A stretch of DNA of 51,946 nt from Snodgrassella alvi (GCF_002777745.1 NZ_MEIO01000052.1:1-51946); one strand, 5' to 3'; numbered from the stretch's first letter, positions 1 through 9,262 are shown. The notes: generated by a model from the sequence alone, not told the origin. Made by a program: numbers and translations.

Positions 1-582
1 GATATTTACTGATTAAATCCGCTAAATCATCAGTTGCAAAATTATGCTCCAGCACATAGGCCATTACTGCTGGTAAAAAAGAATGCTCAACAACAGATAC
101 CGGTTTGTCCGTACATTTCAGTAATCTGATTGCATCTTCATCATCAAGCCCTAGATTAACTAGCTGCAATGTTTCATCATAATCAAACAATTCAGTATCT
201 TCAGTAATTAAATCCGCATAGTCGGCAATGTTTTTCTGTAGATAATCCAATACTGCTTCTTTATCACAATACACCCTTATAAATTCCAAAGCCTGAGTAT
301 TTTGCTCGATTGAAACTGATTCAATATGTTCATTCACCTGCTGTTTAATAAGCGCCTGAATATCGGCATCGTATTGTTGATATTTACTGATTAAATCCGC
401 TAAATCATCAGTTGCAAAATTATGCTCCAGCACATAGGCCATTACTGCTGGTAAAAAAGAATGCTCAACAACAGATACCGGTTTGTCCGTACATTTCAGT
501 AATCTGATTGCATCTTCATCATCAAGCCCTAGATTAACTAGCTGCAATGTTTCATCATAATCAAATAATTCAGTATCTTCAG
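1..582. repeat. 378-bp tandem repeat inside the YobI-like gene
   Basis: The sequence from base 1 recurs from base 379. The first roughly 186 bases of each copy are identical by eye, then one C/T difference appears, and the copies diverge after about base 204 of the unit. The period of 378 bp is exactly 126 codons, so the reading frame is kept. The unit encodes an acidic helical module containing KPVSVVEHSFLPA and LEHNFATDD. The array starts at the window edge, so further copies may lie to the left. Confidence 0.9.
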
Positions 583-3500
583 CTACTAAATCCAGATAGT
601 TAGTAAAATTGTTCTGGATAAAATATAAAGCATCCTCTTCATCATAATGACTTCTAATAAATTGCAAGGTATTTATACTCTTTGATTTATCATCTTCTAG
701 TTTCAAACCAATTATTTTTTTATCAATCAGAATTTTAAATTTATTTCTACTTATATTATCAATATTGAAATTCACTTGCCAAAACTTTAAAGTTGATAAT
801 ATTTCTCCATATTTATTATCACTGATATTTTGATTAATAATTACTTTAGCAAAAAAATTACCTCTTACATCTACGTTTTCATCATTACAGATTGGTTTAA
901 AATCTAAAGCTTTTTCATTACTATTTATAAATTCAATTAAAGGTTCATCCACTTCTTGCGTATGTTGAAAATAACACAGAATATTTTCTTCGTTATAGTC
1001 AAGTTTGCCCGGATACAATAACTTTTGCCACAACTCTGTATTTTTAACCTTATCTAATCTGGTAATGGTTGTATACAGATAATCTATATATTCCAGCTTA
1101 TGTTCTTCACTTATATCTTTGTGATTTAATAGTTGTAATACATCTGTTTCATCATCTTTTATCTGCTGTTCACAATTAGCCAGCATGATATGTATGTAGG
1201 CATCTATATTTAGTGCCACATACTTGGCTAAAGGCGAATCAGGCTTTTTCATAATACTAGTGTAATTCTGATAAATAATATTTTCCTTACTTACAGAAGT
1301 ATATTGCGTAGCCAACATCAACTGGATATTAGTAAAATTCAGCTCATATAAATCATTCTGATATACCACATTAAATAAGTCTTTATTAGCCGTTTTATAT
1401 TCAATTTCTTTAAATTTAATTTCCAGAAATATGAATTGTTTAATCAACTGTGCTACATCAGGTTTATCAATAATTAAATAATCATGGATATTAGCAATAT
1501 AATTACTTAAAATATGGTTATCTGTATTTATTGTTGCAATAATATCCTGTGATGAAAAATATAAGGTTTTTATCGAAAAATCTTTAATTATATTATTTGA
1601 AACTGTTGTGCTATTTAACATAAGCATAAAAACCTGTGGGCAATGCTTATTTAACAACTGTACAAATCGTTCTAAATTTTTCTCATTGGATGACGGCCAG
1701 AATGCATTAATAAATTTCAGATTAGCTTCATGCACCAATTGATTCAAAATAGTTGTTACTTCGTAAGTATATACTGTAAAAGAACCTAACAGATAATTAA
1801 CCAGATCAATATTCAATACCTCTGGTTGTTCAAACATGCTCTGCTGATGCAGAAGTTTTCCAGTAATTAACTCAGGATTATTTAGTTTATATTCATACTC
1901 CTTGGCTACTTCATCTGTCACACTACGAAGAAAAGTTTTATCTGCTATAGTCAAACTGTTAGGATAGAAATAAGTCATATAATCTGCATAAGTTTCATCA
2001 ATATAGCCATTACGAATCAAATATTTTAATAGAGAGAGGTATGGACTAGTTTCTATATCTAAAATTTCTTTATTTTTATTATAATGCTCTAAGCATTCAG
2101 AAAAAAATTTATCAATATTTTCCTTATTAAGGATACACTTAAGTTTTTTATTTTGTAAAAATAATATTTCTCTACGGATATTACTTATTTCTTCTTGAAG
2201 CGATTCTATTTTTTCTCCATGGTTATTTTCTTCAACTTTTTTCAATTCTATTAGTGCATTTAATTTTTCTAATAATTTTTCCTTTTCAGTATTAATATAA
2301 AATATTTTTCTATTAAAGGCAGTAAAGACAAACCCTTGGCTAAGCTGTAAACAGGCAAAATCTAATGGAAACAGATTTTTATAAGTAATCAAGGCAAACA
2401 TTTTATTAGCATTAAGTTCTGTATTATTTAATTTGGAAAAATACAGATGGAATTCATTACAGATATTTTTTAGCAGCCTCATATCATCAATATATAAAGA
2501 TATTCCTTCCAAGAAACCTTTGTCTATTTCATGATTATCTACATACCCCTCTAGCAATTTTATCAGTTGATCATAGGAATTCGAGCCATCTACAACAGGA
2601 ATAACGGGAATAATAAAATCAAAAAATTTTGTTCTGTCTTTGGTGGAAAAGATATCATCACGCAGCAAATAAAAAAATCTCAATGTATGCTTTTTCTGAT
2701 ACTGTTTAAGCTGATTATTCGCTAGAGTATTGATTTCCCGTAACCGTTCAAAGATATGCCGGTTCTCAAACCGGTCGATATCTTCAAATACAATTACATC
2801 TACATTAGCATTGGCAAAAATATACACTACTTCATTTAAATACCTGTCAAAAAAAGAATCACTGCATTCCGTGACAATTTCTATTTCATTGCCCTGTAAT
2901 TTTAGTTTTTTGAATATATTTTTATGTTTCTGCATTTTAATTACATAGTTGAGAAAAATTGCAAATAAAGCAACATTCCATACACCACAAGACAGAATGA
3001 AGCCATTAGTTGTTGACGTTAGTAACAAATCTTTTAAGCAACTATCATCCAAAGATAAAACAAACGCTTTCCATGCCGCCGGGAAAATAATATCCAGCAT
3101 CAGAAGAATAAAAATAATACTACTTATAGTGATGCCCAATAAATCTCTTTTACTGATTATTCTTTTAACAGCAAAATTGCTTTGCGGTATTTGTTCCGCT
3201 GGAATTTGATGAATCAGCTGATTAAGAATCTTAGCTTCCAGAACAGCTAACTCATTAGTCTTATGTGCTGAATTTTCTTTGTCGTTTGGGTATGCAGATA
3301 ATTGATTATTTTCTGAACGAAAATGAGCCAGTGATATATGTAAAAACTTTTGTTTTTTACTCTGGCTTTCGTCTTGATGGTTATTTACTTGAATGCGTTT
3401 AATCTTCTCTTTATACGATTCAATCAGGCTGCTTTTACCCGAACCATATGCACCTGATATTGCTACATTTCTGACATCTTCGTGTTCAAATACATAATCG

Positions 3501-3673
3501 AATGCTTCTTGATAAGCATCTAATTCTACATCGGTATAAGGTGTTAATTTCTGATACTGATATTTTTTCTCTTTTTGTATATCAGCAGAATCTTTTTGCT
3601 TATTTGGATCTATTTTGTTCCGAATCCAATCCCACCTCCTTTTTAAAGACGATTTGATATTCATATTAGTCAT
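1..3673 (-). CDS. YobI-like (KAP-type) P-loop NTPase, 3' end outside window
   Basis: An uninterrupted minus-strand frame of at least 1224 codons starts at 3673 and runs off the left edge, so the C-terminus is missing. A Walker A motif (GAYGSGKS, residues 74-81) is followed by two hydrophobic segments at about residues 181-200 and 223-243, then a Walker B-like strand ending VFEDIDRFE (about 295-303). This is the order seen in KAP-family membrane NTPases, where the membrane helices are inserted between the Walker motifs. The next part (FFDFIIPVIPVV, SYDQL) fits the YobI subgroup. The C-terminal half is helical and asparagine- and leucine-rich, and ends in a 126-residue tandem repeat. The gene is A/T-rich and follows the LRR gene on the same strand. 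Family function is unknown; a role in signalling or phage defence has been proposed for KAP NTPases. ATG 3664 is an alternative start. Confidence 0.8.
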   Translation of the reverse strand, partial: MTNMNIKSSLKRRWDWIRNKIDPNKQKDSADIQKEKKYQYQKLTPYTDVELDAYQEAFDYVFEHEDVRNVAISGAYGSGKSSLIESYKEKIKRIQVNNHQDESQSKKQKFLHISLAHFRSENNQLSAYPNDKENSAHKTNELAVLEAKILNQLIHQIPAEQIPQSNFAVKRIISKRDLLGITISSIIFILLMLDIIFPAAWKAFVLSLDDSCLKDLLLTSTTNGFILSCGVWNVALFAIFLNYVIKMQKHKNIFKKLKLQGNEIEIVTECSDSFFDRYLNEVVYIFANANVDVIVFEDIDRFENRHIFERLREINTLANNQLKQYQKKHTLRFFYLLRDDIFSTKDRTKFFDFIIPVIPVVDGSNSYDQLIKLLEGYVDNHEIDKGFLEGISLYIDDMRLLKNICNEFHLYFSKLNNTELNANKMFALITYKNLFPLDFACLQLSQGFVFTAFNRKIFYINTEKEKLLEKLNALIELKKVEENNHGEKIESLQEEISNIRREILFLQNKKLKCILNKENIDKFFSECLEHYNKNKEILDIETSPYLSLLKYLIRNGYIDETYADYMTYFYPNSLTIADKTFLRSVTDEVAKEYEYKLNNPELITGKLLHQQSMFEQPEVLNIDLVNYLLGSFTVYTYEVTTILNQLVHEANLKFINAFWPSSNEKNLERFVQLLNKHCPQVFMLMLNSTTVSNNIIKDFSIKTLYFSSQDIIATINTDNHILSNYIANIHDYLIIDKPDVAQLIKQFIFLEIKFKEIEYKTANKDLFNVVYQNDLYELNFTNIQLMLATQYTSVSKENIIYQNYTSIMKKPDSPLAKYVALNIDAYIHIMLANCEQQIKDDETDVLQLLNHKDISEEHKLEYIDYLYTTITRLDKVKNTELWQKLLYPGKLDYNEENILCYFQHTQEVDEPLIEFINSNEKALDFKPICNDENVDVRGNFFAKVIINQNISDNKYGEILSTLKFWQVNFNIDNISRNKFKILIDKKIIGLKLEDDKSKSINTLQFIRSHYDEEDALYFIQNNFTNYLDLVAEDTELFDYDETLQLVNLGLDDEDAIRLLKCTDKPVSVVEHSFLPAVMAYVLEHNFATDDLADLISKYQQYDADIQALIKQQVNEHIESVSIEQNTQALEFIRVYCDKEAVLDYLQKNIADYADLITEDTELFDYDETLQLVNLGLDDEDAIRLLKCTDKPVSVVEHSFLPAVMAYVLEHNFATDDLADLISKY

Positions 3674-3906
3674 GTTTAGAATTATTCAGTCAGTAATATA
3701 CAAATTTGCATTTTAATGTATATTTTTACTAAATATCAACATTCTAAACATTTATACTTTGCTGTTACAAATTGCCGCAAACGATATCAAATTCCATCAT
3801 ATTAAGTCATACCACTTATTATAGGTAACTTCTTAAACATGAATACCTGCCACTAAAGCACCCAAGCCCATCAGTTGAAACAGATACTCAAATTATATTT
3901 ACTAAA

Positions 3907-3938
3907 TTCAGGTAACCATCAGTTGATGACTACCTGAA
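3907..3938 (-). terminator. Hairpin downstream of the LRR gene
   Basis: A 15-bp inverted repeat (TTCAGGTA...TACCTGAA, two mismatches, 2-nt loop) lies 28 bp beyond the stop of the leucine-rich repeat gene. It is followed on the minus strand only by TTTAGTAAATAT, so the U-tract is weak. The arms end in CTACCTGAA, which resembles the DNA uptake sequence dialects of Neisseriaceae. Confidence 0.5.
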
Positions 3939-3965
3939 TTGAACAACCACATAGACCAGCAGATA

Positions 3966-5675
3966 TTATTTAACAGATAGTTTTTGCTGCAACTGTGCGA
4001 CACAATCTCTTGCGGCCTGTTTAAGTTCACTGGCTTCTGGCTTGTAAAACTCTTTGTCAGCATACTGTTCGAATTGTTCCAGATTGCCAATGAGAAATTC
4101 ATTCATAAAAATTTTAAATTCTTCATGCAGACAGGCAGCAAAAATCGTTTTCTTTGTGGAAGTACAGTTTTTTCGATAGGCAATGTTTTTTATCTTGTTA
4201 AGGCTCAGGCGTAGCCATCTGACATCCAGATTTTCAGGCAGATATCTGATGGCAGTATTTTTCAGATTTATGCCATGACTAAGTTTCAAATTATTCGGCA
4301 ATTTACTGATTTTAGTATTATTCAGTATTATGCATTTTCCTACTTTCAAACCTGCTGGCAAAGATTTAATTTTGGTTTTGCTGATATCCAGTGTATCGCC
4401 TACATATAAATTGTCTGGCAGTTTGTTTATTTTGCTTTCGCTTATTGTTAAATCAGTTTCTATGCGCAGCTTATCAGGTAAATTTCTGATTTTGGTACCA
4501 GTTAAAATCAGTTTATTTATTTCTTGCAGATTTTCCGGTAGCCTGTCTATTGCGGTAAAACTGATATCCAGCCCACTTTTAACATTGAAATTTTTGGGTA
4601 ATTTTTTAACTTTGGTACCTTGCAGGTTGAGGGTACCGCCAACGCTAAGGTTTTTAGGCAGCTTTTTAATATCTGTGTATTCAAGATATAGTGCTCCGCC
4701 TACACTTAAATTTTTTGGCAATTTTTCAATCCCAGACTCTGCCAGAATTAAATCACCATTTATGCTTAGATTGTCTGGCAATTTTTTGATATCGGAAAAT
4801 TCCAGATTTAAATCATTTCTTATTCTTATATTATCTGGCAGCTTCTTTAAGCGGTAAAAGGTTAAATTCAGTTTATTAAATGTGCCATTATAATTTTTCA
4901 ATAGTTGATAGATTTTTGTGTCTGCCAAGGACAGCCAGCCGTTTACTGTAAGATTTTCCGGTAATTTTTTTATTTTTGTGCCATCCAGAGTCAAATTTCT
5001 ATTGATAGTTAGATTAGGCGGCAATTTTTCAATATCAGTATTGCTTAAATACAGACTTCTCCCTACAACCAGATCATCAGGAAGTTTGCTTATTCTAGTA
5101 TTGTGCAGATTCAGGTTGCCGGCCACATTAAGATTTGCCGGAAGTTGATTAATTTGTGTATTGCTTAAATCCAGATCACCATTTACCTGCAAATTATCAG
5201 GTAAAATATTGATCTGGCTATCTTTCAGACATATACTACCTTTTATATTAAATTTGTCTGGCAATTTGGTAATGGCGGTTTCTGAAGCGTCAAGATTACC
5301 GACTACAGTTAAATTTTCTGGCAATTTCTCAATTTTAGTGCAATGTATACTCAAATCACCATTAACTGTTAAATCTTCTGGCAATATTGTGATAGCGGTA
5401 TAATTCAAATACAGATAACCGCCAACCTTTAAATCTGCCGGTAGTTCTTTTATTTGTGTACGTCCTAAGCACAATTTCCCTTGAACAGTCAAATTATCTG
5501 GCAGCTTTTTTATTTTAGTAGAAGATAAGGTTAGACCACCATAAACTGTTAAATTAGCAGGTAAATCTTTAAGATTGGTTTGAAAAAAATCCAGGTTTTG
5601 ATATACGCTGATAGCGTCATTTACAACTGTATATCTAATGCCTTTTTCATCCAGTATTTTTATAAATTTTTCCAT
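3966..5675 (-). CDS. Leucine-rich repeat protein, about 23 repeats of 20 residues
   Basis: The 569-residue protein is almost entirely a tandem array of a 20-residue unit, LPxNLxVxGxLxLxxTxIxK. I count about 23 copies from roughly residue 38 to 495, with one degenerate 21-residue unit near the middle (LLKNYNGTFNK). The N-terminal cap is about 37 residues, and the C-terminal cap of about 70 is charged with Cys, Lys and Glu. No signal peptide or membrane segment is visible. The LP-x-N-L pattern recalls LPX-type bacterial LRR proteins such as IpaH/YopM effectors, but there is no E3-ligase domain and the unit phase differs, so an effector role is only a possibility. DNA of successive 60-bp units is clearly related, suggesting growth by slippage or recombination. 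A perfect palindrome sits about 60 bp upstream of the start. Confidence 0.85.
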   Translation of the reverse strand: MEKFIKILDEKGIRYTVVNDAISVYQNLDFFQTNLKDLPANLTVYGGLTLSSTKIKKLPDNLTVQGKLCLGRTQIKELPADLKVGGYLYLNYTAITILPEDLTVNGDLSIHCTKIEKLPENLTVVGNLDASETAITKLPDKFNIKGSICLKDSQINILPDNLQVNGDLDLSNTQINQLPANLNVAGNLNLHNTRISKLPDDLVVGRSLYLSNTDIEKLPPNLTINRNLTLDGTKIKKLPENLTVNGWLSLADTKIYQLLKNYNGTFNKLNLTFYRLKKLPDNIRIRNDLNLEFSDIKKLPDNLSINGDLILAESGIEKLPKNLSVGGALYLEYTDIKKLPKNLSVGGTLNLQGTKVKKLPKNFNVKSGLDISFTAIDRLPENLQEINKLILTGTKIRNLPDKLRIETDLTISESKINKLPDNLYVGDTLDISKTKIKSLPAGLKVGKCIILNNTKISKLPNNLKLSHGINLKNTAIRYLPENLDVRWLRLSLNKIKNIAYRKNCTSTKKTIFAACLHEEFKIFMNEFLIGNLEQFEQYADKEFYKPEASELKQAARDCVAQLQQKLSVK

Positions 5676-6370
5676 TTGTCTAAATCTGTGTAGTTATAAA
5701 CAGTAATAAAATATGATATAGGACTTATTCAGATTATTTATGCATATGCAATATGCATAAATTCAATGATATTTATGCAAAAATAATTTGATAAGCATGT
5801 TAAATAGATATAATCTGTAATCAGATAGCACACAATTTTGTGTATTTTTCTTCAAAAAAATAATTTTTATTTATTTGAAAAAGAAATAAACATGCACAGT
5901 TTGCCCCGTATCGGGCTGCTTTTGAGGTTGTTGAAAGAAAGAAAATAAATACAGCTACGATATAAGAATAATACATTGCTGACAATTGATTAACTGCTAG
6001 CTCTAGCAGTAGTTAGGTAGGGTAAATGTACACCAGTTAATAAAGGGTGTAAATAGTCTTCTGCTGATAAATAGTCATTATTTGCAATAAGTGTTGGTTA
6101 AAAACTTCTTGAATAATCATCATACACAGATGTCAATGCTTATTCAGGCAGATTATGCTGTTGTATGTCGATGCTGGCCAGCATCCTTTGCCGCTATAAA
6201 TTAATCACTCTTTATTAATCTAATCTCGGTTTAATACAATCAGGCTATAATTACAGGATGCTGCTCGCACATGTGTTTTTAATCGATGTAGCCAGACTAA
6301 ACAGGTGGCGCACTGCTGCCTGATTTCTGGTTATTACTTTGTTTTGTTCAAAAATCATTACGGATAGTTT
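5676..6370. other. Intergenic region upstream of galE and the LRR gene
   Basis: This 695-bp spacer holds the divergent promoters of the LRR gene and galE. Visible elements are a perfect palindrome at 5737-5761, a hairpin-forming repeat ACTGCTAG-ct-CTAGCAGT at 5993-6010, and a likely galE -10 box TATAAT at 6245-6250, giving a leader of about 120 nt. An 18-codon ORF from 5892 has no support and is not annotated. No longer gene was found. Confidence 0.6.
5737..5761. promoter_or_regulatory. Perfect 11-bp palindrome upstream of the LRR gene
   Basis: TTTATGCATAT and ATATGCATAAA flank the trinucleotide GCA, 61 bp upstream of the LRR start codon. A further TATGCA lies just beyond on the galE side. 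The spacing suits a dimeric regulator operator, but the regulator is unknown; a cruciform or transcriptional hairpin is the alternative. Confidence 0.5.
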
Positions 6371-7399
6371 ATGGCCATTCTGGTAACAGGCGGTGCCGGC
6401 TTTATCGGCTCGCATACTACTATACAATTACTCAATGCCGGCCACGATGTGGTGATTATTGATAATCTGTGCAATGCTTCACCTGCGGTATTGCAGCGTT
6501 TAACTCGGATTACTGGTAAAGAAGTAGCGTTTTATCAGGGAGATATTCGTGATCGCGGTTTGCTGCAAGATATTTTTGCCCGGCACTGTATTGAGCATGT
6601 ATTGCATTTTGCCGGCTTGAAAGCAGTAGGTGAAAGTGTGCGCGAGCCGTTGAAATATTATGACAATAATGTTGGTGGTAGTCTGATTCTGGTAGAAGAG
6701 ATGGCGAAAGCCGGAATATTTAATCTGGTGTTCAGCTCTTCTGCCACGGTGTATGGTACGCCGGCTACTGTGCCGATTGATGAAAGTGCTGCTACCGGCG
6801 GCACCACCAATCCATATGGCACGTCCAAATATATGGTGGAGCGGATGTTAATGGATATACAGGCGGCAGATGCGCGCTGGAGTATGACATTATTGCGCTA
6901 TTTCAATCCGGTAGGTGCGCATGAATCCGGCCTGATTGGTGAAGACCCGAACGGTATTCCGAATAATCTGCTGCCGTATATCTGTCAGGTAGCGGTAGGC
7001 AAGCTGGCACAATTATCGGTATTTGGTGATGATTATCCTACTGCCGATGGTACGGGTGTGCGTGATTATATTCATGTAATGGATCTGGCCGACGGGCATT
7101 TAAGTGCTATGCGCGCTACGGGCAATCGGCCGGGTGTACATATTTACAATCTGGGTACGGGTCAGGGCTATTCGGTATTGGAAATTGTGCGCGCTTTTGA
7201 AGCAGCCAGCGGCCAGAAAATTCCCTATCAGATTGTTCCGCGCCGTGCCGGCGACATAGCTAGCTGTTATGCTAATCCTGAGCGCGCTGCACAGGAATTG
7301 GGCTGGCAGGCGCAGCGTGATCTGGCCTGTATGATGGCCGATGCCTGGCGCTGGCAAGAGCTCAATCCACAAGGTTATGGCGGTGATGATTTGGCCTGA
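6371..7399 (+). CDS. galE: UDP-glucose 4-epimerase
   Basis: GalE interconverts UDP-glucose and UDP-galactose in the cytoplasm, supplying galactose for surface polysaccharide and the Leloir pathway. The 342-residue protein has the Rossmann NAD-binding motif [10 protein letters not shown] near the N-terminus, the SSSATVYG serine region, and the catalytic Tyr/Lys pair in [11 protein letters not shown] (YxxxK). The family-typical [10 protein letters not shown] and [14 protein letters not shown] segments follow. The length matches the E. coli enzyme (338). No strong Shine-Dalgarno precedes the ATG, but the protein starts right at the conserved [10 protein letters not shown]. The gene is monocistronic: an unrelated gene lies behind it after a perfect terminator. 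Confidence 0.96.
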   Translation: MAILVTGGAGFIGSHTTIQLLNAGHDVVIIDNLCNASPAVLQRLTRITGKEVAFYQGDIRDRGLLQDIFARHCIEHVLHFAGLKAVGESVREPLKYYDNNVGGSLILVEEMAKAGIFNLVFSSSATVYGTPATVPIDESAATGGTTNPYGTSKYMVERMLMDIQAADARWSMTLLRYFNPVGAHESGLIGEDPNGIPNNLLPYICQVAVGKLAQLSVFGDDYPTADGTGVRDYIHVMDLADGHLSAMRATGNRPGVHIYNLGTGQGYSVLEIVRAFEAASGQKIPYQIVPRRAGDIASCYANPERAAQELGWQAQRDLACMMADAWRWQELNPQGYGGDDLA

Positions 7400-7420
7400 T
7401 TGCTGAAACTCTGTTTTTTA

Positions 7421-7458
7421 AACACCAAACCCACTGAAATATCAGTGGGTTTGGTGTT
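7421..7458 (+). terminator. Rho-independent terminator of galE
   Basis: A perfect 17-bp stem (AACACCAAACCCACTGA and its complement) with a 4-nt loop AATA begins 22 bp after the galE stop and ends in a T-rich run. Confidence 0.92.
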
Positions 7459-7582
7459 TTCGGTTTTGAGTTTTGATGCAAAATTTAACGCTAATCGCTA
7501 GGCCGCTCCTGAATATAGTTTAAATATGCTTGAGGTCGTTACCGGTTAACTATCGCTAACTAACTGGTAACACATATTATAG

Positions 7583-7601
7583 TATAATGATAATTATTAT
7601 C
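7583..7601. promoter_or_regulatory. Fur box overlapping a -10 element
   Basis: TATAATGATAATTATTATC matches the classical 19-bp Fur consensus GATAATGATAATCATTATC at 17 of 19 positions. Its first six bases are themselves a perfect -10 hexamer, so bound Fur would block transcription starting near 7595. An 11-bp inverted repeat (GTTACCGGTTA / TAACTGGTAAC, 7538-7548 and 7561-7571) lies just upstream. Iron-dependent repression of whatever is transcribed to the right is inferred. Confidence 0.65.
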
Positions 7602-7711
7602 AATATCATTTATTTAATTTTTACATAATGCAGTCTTTTGCTGAAAATAATACAACACTGCTTCTGTTTCTGATATGACTGGTGGTTATCACACAGAAGC
7701 AGCTTGTTTTC
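7595..7711 (+). ncRNA. Candidate Fur-regulated small RNA
   Basis: This is a candidate transcript of about 115 nt, starting just after a Fur-box-covered -10 and ending in a terminator-like hairpin: CTGCTTCTGT at 7658-7667 pairs with ACAGAAGCAG at 7693-7702, followed by CTTGTTTT. It sits between the galE terminator and a separate TATAAT box (7714-7719) that could serve tldD. The longest ORF inside is 16 codons. The arrangement resembles iron-repressed sRNAs of the RyhB/NrrF type, but I see no sequence match to those RNAs. The alternative is a Fur-controlled leader reading into tldD. Confidence 0.4.
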
Positions 7712-7792
7712 GGTATAATTGCCCACAAGTGCATTCTGATCAGACTATTTCTCTGTTTGTGCTTTTTGTCACAACCCAACCTTTTATTGCTC

Positions 7793-9244
7793 ATGCCTAT
7801 TTCTACCCAAACCGCTCAACTTGTTCACCAACAGCTTCTGGCCGATAACGAGCTGGCTGTAGCTGATTTTACTCATGCACTGTCGCTGATGGGTGCACAC
7901 CATATTGATTATGCTGACATTTACTGCCAGCGCAGTACCTATGAAAGCTGGCATCTGGAAGAAGGCATGGTGAAATCAGGCAGCTTCCAGATTGAGCAGG
8001 GGGTAGGGGTGCGTGCTGTAAGTGGTGAAAAGACGGCGTTTGCTTATGCTGATAATCTGAATGTACAGGCATTAACCGATGCTGCACAGGCTGTACGGGC
8101 AATTGGGCGAGCCGGCCAGCAGCGCGCTGTTGGTCTCACTACTTTACCACTGGCCAAACCGCTGTATGGGATGGCTAATCCGATGCTGAGTCTGGATGCG
8201 GCAGCGAAAGTGGCTTTATTGCAGCGGGTGGAAACACTGGCAAAAGCAGCAGATCCGCGCATTGTGCAGGTAATGGCCGGGCTGGTATGCGAACACGAGC
8301 TGATTTATCTGGCTCGGCTGGATGGACGGATACATACTGATATTCGTCCGCTGGTGCGCTTGTCGGTTACAGTTATAGCCAGACAGGGTGAGCGGCGCGA
8401 ACAGGGCAGCAGTGGCGGTGGCGGTCGCTTTGACTTGGGCTATTTTGATGAAACCATGCTCAAATCGTATGTGGATACGGCCGTGGCTCAGGCGCTAACT
8501 AATCTGGAGGCGCGTCCGGCACCAGCAGGCTCGATGACAGTGGTATTGGGTAACGGCTGGCCGGGTGTTTTATTACATGAAGCCGTTGGTCATGGTTTGG
8601 AAGGTGATTTTAACCGCAAGGGCACCAGTGCATTTGCCGGCCGTCTGGGTGAACGCGTTGCCGCCAAAGGGGTTACCGTGGTGGATCAGGGCAATATTGC
8701 CGAACGCCGTGGCTCTCTGAACATTGATGATGAAGGTAATGCTACCAGACGTACTGTGCTGATTGAAGACGGTATTTTATGTGGTTATCTGCAAGACGAA
8801 ACCAATGCCCGTTTGATGGGTGTACCGGTTACGGGTAATGGCCGGCGTGAAAACTATGCTTCAGCACCCATGCCCCGTATGACCAATACTTATATGGAAA
8901 ATGGCCAGCTTAATCCGGAAGAAATTATTGCTTCTGTTGACAAAGGTTTATATGCAGTGAATTTTGGTGGTGGACAGGTAGACATTACCAGCGGCAAGTT
9001 TGTATTCAGTGCTTCGGAGGCATGGTGGGTTGAAAATGGTAAGCTCCAGTATCCGGTTAAAGGAGCCACCATCATCGGCAGCGGCCCTGAGGTATTAAAA
9101 CACGTCAGTATGATTGGCAATAACACCAGTCTGGACAGCGGTGTAGGCGTATGTGGCAAAGACGGCCAGAGCGTTCCGGTAGGTGTGGGGCAACCCACTT
9201 TACGTATTGATGCCGGTCTCACTGTTGGCGGTAGCCAGACCTGA
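7793..9244 (+). CDS. tldD: TldD metalloprotease subunit
   Basis: TldD forms a heterodimeric zinc protease with TldE (PmbA) that degrades unfolded peptides and matures modified peptides such as microcin B17; no tldE is in this window. The zinc-binding HExxxH is visible as HEAVGHGLEGD, followed by the conserved NRKGTSAFAGRLGE segment and the C-terminal GNNTSLDSGVGVCGKDGQ. An upstream GTG at 7682 would add 37 hydrophobic residues. I prefer ATG 7793 because it gives 483 residues (E. coli TldD is 481), and because a -10 box and a terminator-like hairpin lie inside the upstream extension. No clear Shine-Dalgarno precedes 7793. Confidence 0.93.
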   Translation: MPISTQTAQLVHQQLLADNELAVADFTHALSLMGAHHIDYADIYCQRSTYESWHLEEGMVKSGSFQIEQGVGVRAVSGEKTAFAYADNLNVQALTDAAQAVRAIGRAGQQRAVGLTTLPLAKPLYGMANPMLSLDAAAKVALLQRVETLAKAADPRIVQVMAGLVCEHELIYLARLDGRIHTDIRPLVRLSVTVIARQGERREQGSSGGGGRFDLGYFDETMLKSYVDTAVAQALTNLEARPAPAGSMTVVLGNGWPGVLLHEAVGHGLEGDFNRKGTSAFAGRLGERVAAKGVTVVDQGNIAERRGSLNIDDEGNATRRTVLIEDGILCGYLQDETNARLMGVPVTGNGRRENYASAPMPRMTNTYMENGQLNPEEIIASVDKGLYAVNFGGGQVDITSGKFVFSASEAWWVENGKLQYPVKGATIIGSGPEVLKHVSMIGNNTSLDSGVGVCGKDGQSVPVGVGQPTLRIDAGLTVGGSQT

Positions 9245-9262
9245 TCAGCACAAAACCAGTGA

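Larger units (their letters stand above)
7400..7792. other. galE-tldD spacer
   Basis: The spacer holds, in order, the galE terminator, an 11-bp inverted repeat, the Fur box with -10, a possible sRNA, a second terminator-like hairpin, and a TATAAT at 7714-7719 that gives tldD a leader of about 67 nt. The -35 for that second promoter is poor. Confidence 0.6.

Noticed and set aside
1-582. CRISPR-like repeat array
   Set aside because: The repeat unit is 378 bp and coding, with no short repeat/spacer alternation; the same holds for the LRR and YadA repeats.
4330-5403. Several long plus-strand frames (175, 80, 76 codons) opposite the LRR gene
   Set aside because: They arise because the 60-bp repeat leaves the complementary frame open; their proteins are low-complexity mirrors of the LRR repeat and have no ribosome-binding sites.
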